Shown: one piece after another, positions 1 through 6,135 of the stretch
Layout: every line of letters starts with the position of its first letter
Numbering within the stretch: position 1 is the first letter of the stretch
Assembly: GCA_020832725.1 (NCBI GenBank)
Contig: JAFIEC010000025.1
Coordinates: 1 to 9,485, forward strand
Source of the DNA: Paracoccaceae bacterium
GTDB lineage: Bacteria; Pseudomonadota; Alphaproteobacteria; Rhodobacterales; Rhodobacteraceae
Reading direction: 5' to 3'
DNA: 9,485 nt
The notes under the pieces: model-generated
What the model saw: the letters and a program-made list of their open reading frames with translations, nothing else
Database searches by the model: none
What the model was told of the DNA's origin: nothing
Made by a program: the position numbers and the translations under genes

Positions 1-537
1 CCCGTTGAGCACCTTGCGGTTGTTCACCCGGATCACGTAATCGCCACGGGCGATCCCTGCGGCCTCCAGCGCGTCGGCCAGCATCGCGCATATCTCGGCA
101 TCCGCCGCGACGGAGGGCGCGCCCACCGTATCGGCATCGCATTGATAGAACTGCCGAAACCGCCCCGGCCCCGGCTTTTCGTTGCGCCAGACGGGGCCCA
201 TGGCATAGCGGCGATAGGGAAAGGCCAGGTCGTTGCGATACTGCGCGGCCACGCGCGCCAGCGGCGCGGTCAGGTCATAGCGCAGCGCCAGCCAGTCGCC
301 ATCCTCCTGCCAGGCGAAGACGCCCTCGTTGGGGCGGTCCACGTCGGGCAGGAACTTGCCCAGCGCCTCGACCGTCTCCACCGCGCTGGTTTCCAGCGCG
401 TCAAAGCCGTGGTGGCGATAGACCTCGGCTATCCGGGCCAGCATCGCGGCCCGCTCGGTCACGTCTTCTCCGAAATAGTCGCGGAAGCCTTTCGGCGTCT
501 CGGCCCTTGGCCGGCGCGGTCCCTTGGCAGCGGCCAT
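1..537 (-). CDS. hisS: Histidyl-tRNA synthetase, N-terminal part (gene runs off the left edge)
   Basis: Histidyl-tRNA synthetase is a cytoplasmic class II aminoacyl-tRNA synthetase that charges tRNA-His with histidine. The first 179 residues are visible; the C-terminal half, including motif 3 and the anticodon-binding domain, lies outside the window. Visible landmarks are the N-terminal TPKGFRDYFG (residues 14-23), the ALRYDLTAPLAR substrate-binding stretch (84-95), and class II motif 2 with its loop, from GPVWRNEKPG through RFRQFYQCDAD (114-136). The ATG at 535-537 is chosen because the upstream mRNA carries a purine-rich GGGGAC a few bases before it and the protein then starts like known HisRS. 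The gene is divergent from slyX with a 90-bp gap. The motif 2 loop differs from the E. coli form and is of the alphaproteobacterial kind (see findings). Identification is firm. Confidence 0.95.
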   Translation of the reverse strand, partial: MAAAKGPRRPRAETPKGFRDYFGEDVTERAAMLARIAEVYRHHGFDALETSAVETVEALGKFLPDVDRPNEGVFAWQEDGDWLALRYDLTAPLARVAAQYRNDLAFPYRRYAMGPVWRNEKPGPGRFRQFYQCDADTVGAPSVAADAEICAMLADALEAAGIARGDYVIRVNNRKVLNG

Positions 538-570
538 CTTGTCCCCGGCGCTTGTCGTCGATCCGCGGCT

Positions 571-599
571 CGTCTAGCGGAAGGTCGGCGGAGGGGCAA
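571..599 (-). promoter_or_regulatory. Possible sigma-70 type promoter for hisS
   Basis: On the minus strand, TTGCCC (594-599) is followed after exactly 17 bases by TAGACG (571-576), about 33 bases upstream of the hisS ATG. Both boxes are imperfect but the spacing is ideal, and the site lies in the only gap between the divergent hisS and slyX genes. This is a pattern match only. The + strand promoter for slyX was not recognisable. Confidence 0.3.
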
Positions 600-627
600 G
601 GCGGCTGCCCCGGCGAAGGAGGACGCG

Positions 628-834
628 ATGACCGAAGAGCGACTGGTGGCACTGGAGGAGATTGCGGCGCATCTGGCCCGCCAGGTGGAGGAGCTGTCGG
701 CCGTGGTCGCCCGGCAGGATGCGGCTCTGGCGCGGCTGCAGGCACGAATGGGCATGCTGATGGAGCGCGAAGCCGAACGCGAAGCCGAGGCCGGCCGACT
801 GAGCATCGGCGACACGAGGCCGCCCCATTACTGA
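628..834 (+). CDS. slyX: SlyX family protein
   Basis: A 68-residue protein of the SlyX family, a widespread small coiled-coil family whose biochemical role is not established (named from a locus next to slyD in E. coli). The sequence is almost entirely one helix with heptad-like leucine/valine spacing (about residues 5-50: RLVALEEIAAHLARQ and onward). It ends with the family's signature PPHY (65-68). Length matches the usual 65-75 residues. The ATG at 628 is fixed by a strong AAGGAGG at 616-622, five bases upstream. An open frame extends further upstream to 142, but that part is antisense to hisS and has no support. The gene is divergent from hisS and is followed by a 153-bp gap before the rhomboid gene on the same strand. 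Confidence 0.9.
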   Translation: MTEERLVALEEIAAHLARQVEELSAVVARQDAALARLQARMGMLMEREAEREAEAGRLSIGDTRPPHY

Positions 835-972
835 CGCAGCCGGGCCGCCCAAGGGCGGACGGCCGCGCCTGTCGCGGGGAAGATGCGTATTCGAGGAAGA
901 GAGTTCGGGACGCGGTGCCCCCGGCCGCGCGGGCGCGCTTGACCGGGGGGCCGGGGCGCACCACCCTTGGCC

Positions 973-979
973 AAGGAGG
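973..979 (+). promoter_or_regulatory. Ribosome binding site fixing the rhomboid start
   Basis: AAGGAGG lies 8 bases before the ATG at 988. This favours the ATG over the in-frame TTG at 967, which lies upstream of this site. Confidence 0.8.
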
Positions 980-987
980 CGCTGCCC

Positions 988-1845
988 ATGATCCTGCCCA
1001 TCCGCGACCACAACCCGTCCCGGCGCGTGCCCTATGTGTGCTGGGCGCTGATCGCGATCAACGTGATCGTCTTTGCCGCCTACTACCCGCTGTTCGACGA
1101 TCCCCGCGCGCTTCACGGCTTTTTCAGGCAATGGGCGCTGATCCCGGCGCGCCTGAGCGCAGGCGAGGGATTGCACACGCTGGTGAGTTCGATGTTCCTG
1201 CATGGCGGGGTGCTGCATCTGGCAGGCAACATGCTGTTTCTGTGGATCTTCGGGGACAACCTGGAGGACAACATGGGGCATGTCGGCTTTCTGCTGTTCT
1301 ATCTGGTGGCAGGGGTTCTTGCCTCGGGGGCGCATTACGCGCTGGAGCCCATGTCGCGGGTGCCGCTGGTGGGGGCGTCGGGGGCGATTGCCGGGGTGAT
1401 GGGGGGATATCTGTTGCTCTATCCCCGGGCGCGGGTCGATCTTCTGGTGTTCCTGATCGTGTTCATCAGGGTCGTGCCGGTGCCCGCCTGGGCGATGCTG
1501 GGGGCATGGTTCGGGATACAGGCGGTGAATGCCGGACTGGCGCCGGCCGGCGGCGGCGGGGTTGCCCACATGGCCCATGCGGCGGGTTTCGTCGCGGGGC
1601 TGGTGCTGACGGTTCCGGTGTGGCTGCTGCGCGGGGGGCCGCGCTACTGGTCCGTGAACAAGTTCGCCCCGCCCCATCCCGAGGCAGAATACGACTTCGC
1701 CCGCAGCTCGGTTCCCCGGGTGCCGCGCGACCCCCGCTCGCCACCTCGCGGCCCGATCCCCCGTGCGGAGAGTTCGGCACAGCAGGGAAAGGCCACGCGC
1801 GGGGCGGAGCAGAGCCGGGTGCCCGCCGTGCGGCGCAACCGCTGA
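988..1845 (+). CDS. Rhomboid family intramembrane serine protease
   Basis: An inner-membrane rhomboid protease, which cleaves membrane proteins within or near transmembrane segments; its substrate here is unknown. The protein has 285 residues. Recognisable features are a first membrane helix at about 15-33, the HLAGN motif (H77, N81; oxyanion side chains), the catalytic GASGA with Ser131, and the AHAAG motif with the dyad partner His197. About six hydrophobic segments lie between residues 15 and 214. In topology and motifs it belongs to the group with HLAGNMLFLWIFGDNLED after the second helix, common in bacteria. Beyond about residue 216 comes a 70-residue tail rich in Arg, Pro and Ser and without hydrophobic segments, presumably cytosolic and disordered. 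It converges on argF with an 11-bp gap, with no clear terminator between them. The catalytic residues are intact, so an active protease is likely. Confidence 0.93.
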   Translation: MILPIRDHNPSRRVPYVCWALIAINVIVFAAYYPLFDDPRALHGFFRQWALIPARLSAGEGLHTLVSSMFLHGGVLHLAGNMLFLWIFGDNLEDNMGHVGFLLFYLVAGVLASGAHYALEPMSRVPLVGASGAIAGVMGGYLLLYPRARVDLLVFLIVFIRVVPVPAWAMLGAWFGIQAVNAGLAPAGGGGVAHMAHAAGFVAGLVLTVPVWLLRGGPRYWSVNKFAPPHPEAEYDFARSSVPRVPRDPRSPPRGPIPRAESSAQQGKATRGAEQSRVPAVRRNR

Positions 1846-1856
1846 TCGGACGCGGC

Positions 1857-2783
1857 TCAGAGGCCGAGGCACCAGCGCAGGATGGCCTTTTGCGCGTGCA
1901 GGCGGTTCTCGGCCTCGTCGACGATGACCGAATGCGGCCCGTCCAGCACCTCGGAGGTGGCCTCTTCGCCGCGATGGGCAGGAAGACAATGCATGAACAG
2001 CGCATCGGGAGCCGCACGCGCCATCAGCGCCGCATTCACCTGATAGGGCTGCAGAAGCGCGTGGCGACGGGCGCGGGCGTGTTCGGGGTGATGGATCGAC
2101 ATCCAAGTGTCGGTGACCACCAGATCGGCCCCCTCGACCGCCCGCGCCGGGTCACGCTCCACCCGCGCCTCGACGCCTCGCGACCGCGCGAAGGCAAGGG
2201 CTGCAGGGTCGGGGTCGAGTTCGGCGGGACCGGTGAAGGTGAGGTGAAAGCCGAACTGACCGGCTGCATGCAGGAATGAGGCGCAGACATTGTTGCCATC
2301 GCCCGACCAGACCACCCGCCGCCCGGCGATCGGGCCGCGGTGTTCCTCGTAGGTGAGGATGTCGGCCATGATCTGGCAGGGGTGGCTGCGGTCGGTCAGG
2401 CCATTGATCACCGGCACGGCGGCATGGGCCGCCAGTTCCTGCAGCGTGTCCTCGCGGAAGGTGCGGCTCATCACGAGATCGACATAGCGTGACAGCACGC
2501 GGGCGGTATCGGCCACGCTTTCGCCATGGCCGAGCTGCATCTCGCCCCCCGAAAGCACCATCGTCTGGCCGCCCATCTGGCGCACGCCCATGTCGAAGCT
2601 GACCCGTGTACGGGTGGAGGGCTTTTCGAAGATCAGCGCCACCATGCGCCCTGCCAGCGGCTGTTCGTCGTCGGACGCGCCGCGGGGCCGCGTCCCGCGG
2701 GCAGCCTTCATGGCGCGCGCGTTGTCGATCATGGCGCGAAGGTCGGACGGATCGACCTGGTCGATATCGAGGAAATGGGGCAT
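1857..2783 (-). CDS. argF: Ornithine carbamoyltransferase
   Basis: Catalyses carbamoyl phosphate plus L-ornithine to L-citrulline in arginine biosynthesis, in the cytoplasm as a trimer. The 308 residues match the usual 300-335. Motifs in order: the carbamoyl-phosphate loop FEKPSTRTRVSF (residues 52-63, STRTR at 56-60), HPCQ (134-137), the ornithine-side TDTWMSI (224-230), and the catalytic HCLP (265-268) followed by AHRGEE. The HCLP and STRTR signatures separate it from aspartate carbamoyltransferase. The ATG at 2781-2783 is preceded by GGAGAG on the mRNA. It starts 12 bp after the argD stop, so the two are surely co-transcribed. A methionine often present in the SMG/SMH ornithine loop is isoleucine here (I230). 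Identification is firm. Confidence 0.96.
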   Translation of the reverse strand: MPHFLDIDQVDPSDLRAMIDNARAMKAARGTRPRGASDDEQPLAGRMVALIFEKPSTRTRVSFDMGVRQMGGQTMVLSGGEMQLGHGESVADTARVLSRYVDLVMSRTFREDTLQELAAHAAVPVINGLTDRSHPCQIMADILTYEEHRGPIAGRRVVWSGDGNNVCASFLHAAGQFGFHLTFTGPAELDPDPAALAFARSRGVEARVERDPARAVEGADLVVTDTWMSIHHPEHARARRHALLQPYQVNAALMARAAPDALFMHCLPAHRGEEATSEVLDGPHSVIVDEAENRLHAQKAILRWCLGL

Positions 2784-2795
2784 CGGTCTCTCCGC

Positions 2796-3980
2796 TCAGG
2801 CGGCGCGGGCGGCGCAGCGCGTCGCCGCGCGGTCAAGACGATCGAGGCCCTCTGCCAGATCGGCGTCCGTGAGGGTGAGCGGCGGCAGCAGGCGCACGAC
2901 ATTGTCACCCCCCGGCACGGTCAGCACGCCCTCGGCATAGCCCGCCTCGACCATGTCGGTATTGGGTACCACGCAGCCCAGCCCCAGCATCAGCCCCGCG
3001 CCGCGCACGCCGGACAGCACGCCCGGATGACGCGCCACCAGCGCCTCGAGGCCCGCGCGCATCGCGTCTCCGCGCTGCGCGACCTGTGAGAGGAACCCGG
3101 GCGCGGTCACGATTTCCAGCACCTTCGATCCGACCGCACAGGCCAGCGGGTTACCGCCATAGGTGGAGCCATGGGTGCCTGCGGTCATGCCTGCGGCGGC
3201 GCTCTCGGTGGCCAGGCAGGCGCCGAGCGGAAAGCCGCCCCCGATGCCCTTGGCGATGGCCATGATGTCGGGAGCGACGCCTGCGGCCTCATGGGCAAAG
3301 AGGCGACCCGTCCGCCCCATCCCGCACTGGATCTCGTCGAGGATGAGCAGCAGCCCGTGTTCGTCGCACAGCGCACGCAGTCCGGTCAGGCATTGCTGCG
3401 GAAGGGGCCGGATGCCCCCTTCGCCCTGGATCGGCTCGATCAGGATCGCGGCCGTCTCGGGGTGGGCGGCAGCCGCGCGCAAGGCGTCGTGATCGCCCCA
3501 GGCGAGATGCGTGAACCCCGGCAGCAGCGGGCCGAAGCCACGGGTGAGCTTTTCGCCGCCGGCGGCCGAGATCGTGCCCAGCGTGCGGCCGTGAAAGGCC
3601 CCATCGAAAGTCACGATCCGGTGGCGCTCGGGCGCGCCGTTGTGGTGCCAGAACTTGCGGGCGACCTTGATCGCCATCTCCATCGCCTCGGCACCCGAAT
3701 TGGTGAAGAAGACCGTGTCGGCAAAGGTCGCCTCAACCAGCGCCGCTGCCAGCTGCTCCTGCGCGGGGATGCGGTAGAGGTTGGACGTGTGCCAGAGCCT
3801 GCCCGCCTGCTCGGTCAGGGCGGCCACCAGCGCGGGATGGGCATGGCCAAGGGCGGCCACGGCGATGCCGCCGCCGAGATCGAGAAAGCGGCGGCCATCG
3901 GCCTCGATCAGCCAGCTGCCTTCGCCAGAGACGAAGGACAGCGGCGCCCGCGAATAGGTCGGCATCACGGCAGGGATCAT
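2796..3980 (-). CDS. argD: Acetylornithine aminotransferase (class III, PLP-dependent)
   Basis: Transfers the amino group between N-acetylornithine and 2-oxoglutarate in arginine biosynthesis; such enzymes often also serve as succinyldiaminopimelate aminotransferase in lysine synthesis. From the ATG at 3978-3980 the protein has 394 residues and begins MIPAVMPTYS, the usual ArgD N-terminus. Landmarks: SGAEAMEMAIK (95-105), the GAFHGRT block (127-133), DEIQCGMGRTG (215-225, Asp215 to the pyridine nitrogen), the PLP lysine K244 in AIAKGIGGGFPLGA, and the HGSTYGGNPLA block (270-280). The open frame continues 19 codons further upstream to 4037, but that extension is not family-like. The chosen start has AAGGA ten bases upstream. 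It is the first gene of an argD-argF operon. OTC next door supports ArgD over related omega-aminotransferases. Confidence 0.95.
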   Translation of the reverse strand: MIPAVMPTYSRAPLSFVSGEGSWLIEADGRRFLDLGGGIAVAALGHAHPALVAALTEQAGRLWHTSNLYRIPAQEQLAAALVEATFADTVFFTNSGAEAMEMAIKVARKFWHHNGAPERHRIVTFDGAFHGRTLGTISAAGGEKLTRGFGPLLPGFTHLAWGDHDALRAAAAHPETAAILIEPIQGEGGIRPLPQQCLTGLRALCDEHGLLLILDEIQCGMGRTGRLFAHEAAGVAPDIMAIAKGIGGGFPLGACLATESAAAGMTAGTHGSTYGGNPLACAVGSKVLEIVTAPGFLSQVAQRGDAMRAGLEALVARHPGVLSGVRGAGLMLGLGCVVPNTDMVEAGYAEGVLTVPGGDNVVRLLPPLTLTDADLAEGLDRLDRAATRCAARAA

Positions 3981-4008
3981 GGCGGCGTCATCCTTGAAGA
4001 AAGCCCAA

Positions 4009-4037
4009 TCTGTCGTATGAACAGGGGGCCAAGTCAA
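4009..4037 (-). promoter_or_regulatory. Possible promoter for the argD-argF operon
   Basis: On the minus strand a good -35 box, TTGACT (4032-4037), is followed after 17 bases by GACAGA (4009-4014), a poor -10 box. It sits 29-57 bases upstream of the argD ATG. The -35 match is strong, but the -10 is weak and the true start point could differ by a few bases. No ARG-box-like palindrome was recognised. Confidence 0.35.
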
Positions 4038-4181
4038 CTTTGAGGGGGCGGAAAGTCAGCAGGCTGCTGTCGCCGCGCGCATGGGATGCGCGGGCGCTCT
4101 CAGGCGCGGCGTCGGAGCCGCAGGGATGCAGGCGTGCTGATCATGTCTCGGCGATACACAAGCTGCGCGGCCATGTCCAGC

Positions 4182-4199
4182 GCCCGGCAGGTTCCGGGC
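4182..4199 (+). repeat. Perfect 6-bp inverted repeat upstream of the hydrolase gene
   Basis: GCCCGG (4182-4187), a 6-base loop CAGGTT, then CCGGGC (4194-4199). It could form a GC-only hairpin in the leader RNA about 16 bases before the AGGAGG at 4216. There is no U-run after it, so it does not look like an intrinsic terminator. Such short repeats are frequent by chance in GC-rich DNA, and the functional meaning is uncertain. Confidence 0.3.
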
Positions 4200-4215
4200 C
4201 GCGATGCGATCTGCT

Positions 4216-4221
4216 AGGAGG
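4216..4221 (+). promoter_or_regulatory. Strong ribosome binding site out of register with the hydrolase frame
   Basis: AGGAGG lies four bases before an ATG at 4226, but that ATG opens only a 43-codon frame ending at 4357, not the hydrolase frame. The hydrolase start options are GTG 4249, 27 bases further on, and ATG 4204, upstream of the site. The best ribosome binding site in the leader therefore does not match either in-frame start (see findings). Confidence 0.5.
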
Positions 4222-4248
4222 GGCGATGACGAGACGAGAGAGATCTTC

Positions 4249-5094
4249 GTGGACATCCGCACCTTCACCGCTCCCGACGGCCTGCGCCTTGCCTATCGCG
4301 ATACCGGGGCAAGGCCCGGCGATGACCGTCCGCCCCTTGTCTGCCGGGCCGGCCTGACACGCGCGGGGGCTGATTTCGACTGCCCGATGCCGCATCATCC
4401 GGGGGGGCTGCGGGTGATCCGGCCCGACTATCGCGGCCGCGGGGCCTCGGCCCATGACCCCGACCCGTCGAACTACAGCATTCCGGTCGAGGCGGGGGAT
4501 GTTGTGGCGCTGCTCGATCATCTGGGGCTGGGGCGGGTCGCCATCCTCGGCACCTCCCGGGGCGGGCTGATCGCCATGGCACTCGCGGCCGGGCATCGCG
4601 CGCGGATCGCGGGCGTCATGCTCAACGACATCGGGCCCGAGATCGCGCCCGAGGGGCTGGCCCGCATCCGCAATTATGTCGGCCTGCCGCAGGACGCGCG
4701 CAGCATCGCCGACCTGCTGGAGCGGTGGGAGGGGCTGAACCCAGGGTTTCGCGACGTGCCCCGGTCCCGCTGGGAGGAAGCGTTGCGCCGCCAGTACCGC
4801 GAGACAGCCGACGGGCTTGCGCTGTCCTACGATCCCGCCCTGAGGGGGCCCGTTCTGGCCGCCGGTGCCGAGCCGCCGCCCATCTGGCCGCTCTTTGATG
4901 CGCTGGAGGGACTGCCTCTGGGGGTGATCCGCGGGGCGAATTCGGACCTTCTGTCACCCGCCACACTGGCCGAAATGCGGCGGCGGCGGCCCGACATGAT
5001 CGTGGCCGAGGTGCCCGACCGCGCCCATGTGCCCTTTCTCGACGAACCCGAGGCCCTGGCCGCCATTGCCGCCTTTCTGGAGCGCGTGGCATGA
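4249..5094 (+). CDS. Alpha/beta fold hydrolase
   Basis: An alpha/beta hydrolase of unknown substrate, probably cytoplasmic (no signal peptide). From the GTG at 4249 it has 281 residues, usual for the family. Motifs: the oxyanion region VCRAGLTRAG (31-40, often CLAGLTR in relatives), DYRGRGAS (60-67), the nucleophile elbow LGTSRGG with Ser103, the acid in RGANSDLLS (Asp233) and the catalytic histidine in DRAHVPFLDEP (His260). The GTG start is preferred because homology begins there (DIRTFTAPDGLRLAYRD); GAGAGA just upstream is a weak ribosome binding site. ATG 4204, in the same frame, would add 15 residues without family character. The stop overlaps the next gene's start (ATGA at 5091-5094), so the two are translationally coupled. 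The family covers esterases, lactonases and C-C hydrolases, and the sequence alone does not choose among them. Confidence 0.85.
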   Translation: MDIRTFTAPDGLRLAYRDTGARPGDDRPPLVCRAGLTRAGADFDCPMPHHPGGLRVIRPDYRGRGASAHDPDPSNYSIPVEAGDVVALLDHLGLGRVAILGTSRGGLIAMALAAGHRARIAGVMLNDIGPEIAPEGLARIRNYVGLPQDARSIADLLERWEGLNPGFRDVPRSRWEEALRRQYRETADGLALSYDPALRGPVLAAGAEPPPIWPLFDALEGLPLGVIRGANSDLLSPATLAEMRRRRPDMIVAEVPDRAHVPFLDEPEALAAIAAFLERVA

Positions 5095-6071
5095 GCGACA
5101 TCGAGATGATCGAGGCGGCCGCAGTGCGGGGAGAGGGCCACATCCGGCGCACGCCGCTGCTGGCTTCGCCATTCCTCGATGCGGCGGCGGGGCGGCGGGT
5201 GCTGGTCAAGGCCGAGTGCCTGCAGCACACAGGCTCTTTCAAGGCCCGGGGCGCCTGGGCGGCGGTCTCTGCCCTGCCCGAGGATCTGCGCGCCCTGGGC
5301 GTTGTCGCCTTCTCCTCGGGCAATCATGCGCAGGGTGTCGCCTGGGCAGCCCGCGCCCATGGCGTGCCCGCCGCCATCGTGATGCCCTCCGACGCACCAA
5401 CGCTGAAGATCGCCAACACGCGGGCCCTGGGGGCCGAGGTGGTGCTCTATGACCGCGAAAACGAGGATCGCGACGCCATCGGAGCCGATCTGGCAGAGCG
5501 GCGGGGCATGAGCCTGATCAAGCCCTTCGATGCGCCAATGACCATCGCGGGCCAGGGCACGGTGGGGCTGGAACTGGCCGAACAGGTGGCGGCCGAGGGC
5601 GTGCGCAATGCCGATGTGCTTGTCTGCTGCGGCGGAGGCGGGCTGGCATCGGGTATCGCACTGGCCCTGGAGGCGCGTGCGCCGGGGCTGCGGGTCCGCA
5701 CGGTGGAGCCCGAGGGCTTTGACGACACGGCCCGCTCCCTGGCGGCGGGCCGCATCCTGCGCAACGCCAGCCTTGCGGGCTCCATCTGCGACGCCATCGT
5801 GACCCCCGAACCCGGGCGGCTGACGTTTCCCATCCTGCAGCGGCTGGCGGGCCCCGGGCTGGTGGTGTCGGACGCCGAGGCGCTGGCCGCGATGGCCCAG
5901 GCTTTTCTGCGGCTGAAGATCGTACTGGAGCCGGGCGGCGCAGTCGCTCTGGCTGCGGCCCTGTCGCGGCCCGTCGCCATCGAGGGGAGTGCGGTGGTGG
6001 TGATCGCCAGCGGCGGAAACGCCGATCCTGCCCTTTTCGCGCAGGCGCTGGCGGCGCCGCAGACCCCATGA
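5091..6071 (+). CDS. PLP-dependent threonine/serine dehydratase-like enzyme (fold type II)
   Basis: A fold-type II pyridoxal-phosphate enzyme of the threonine/serine dehydratase, serine racemase and hydroxyaspartate dehydratase group, 326 residues. Visible motifs: HTGSFKARGA with the PLP lysine K51, SSGNHAQG (75-82, Asn78), the phosphate-binding glycine loop GGGG (181-184), and SGGN (307-310) near the pyridine nitrogen. Glu206 and Asp212 (EPEGFDD) are placed like the divalent-metal ligands of serine racemase. There is no C-terminal ACT domain, so it is not the allosteric biosynthetic IlvA form; a catabolic or 3-hydroxyaspartate/hydroxy-amino-acid role is possible. Its ATG overlaps the hydrolase stop by four bases. 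The substrate cannot be told from the sequence; ammonia elimination from a beta-hydroxy amino acid is the safest statement. Confidence 0.88.
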   Translation: MSDIEMIEAAAVRGEGHIRRTPLLASPFLDAAAGRRVLVKAECLQHTGSFKARGAWAAVSALPEDLRALGVVAFSSGNHAQGVAWAARAHGVPAAIVMPSDAPTLKIANTRALGAEVVLYDRENEDRDAIGADLAERRGMSLIKPFDAPMTIAGQGTVGLELAEQVAAEGVRNADVLVCCGGGGLASGIALALEARAPGLRVRTVEPEGFDDTARSLAAGRILRNASLAGSICDAIVTPEPGRLTFPILQRLAGPGLVVSDAEALAAMAQAFLRLKIVLEPGGAVALAAALSRPVAIEGSAVVVIASGGNADPALFAQALAAPQTP

Positions 6072-6135
6072 ACTGAGTGCGACCCTTGCGCGACCGGTTC
6101 GGGATGCCCATCATCGGGCCGGAGACATTGACGCC

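Noticed and set aside
840..860. Possible terminator after slyX (CCGCC, loop CAAG, GGCGG)
   Set aside because: Only a 5-bp core stem and no T-run follows; not convincing as an intrinsic terminator.
574..2106. Long minus-strand open frame of 510 codons opposite slyX and rhomboid
   Set aside because: Antisense to two genes with clear families; Pro/Arg/His-rich translation without domains.
507..2279. Long + strand open frame of 590 codons spanning slyX, rhomboid and argF
   Set aside because: It crosses three well-supported genes in another frame or strand, its translation is low-complexity Gly/Arg/Ala, and no motif is recognisable; it is a shadow caused by high GC.
4226..4357. 43-codon frame starting at the ATG behind AGGAGG
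   Set aside because: The translation has no family character and overlaps the hydrolase N-terminus; kept only as part of the start-site finding.
6106..6119. GCCC/GGGC hairpin between the dehydratase and EEP genes
   Set aside because: Four-base-pair stem, six-base loop and no U-tract; too weak to call a terminator.
6126..6135. CATTGACGCC, which recurs at 8498-8507
   Set aside because: A 10-base match within 9.5 kb of GC-rich sequence is expected by chance, and the two contexts share nothing further.
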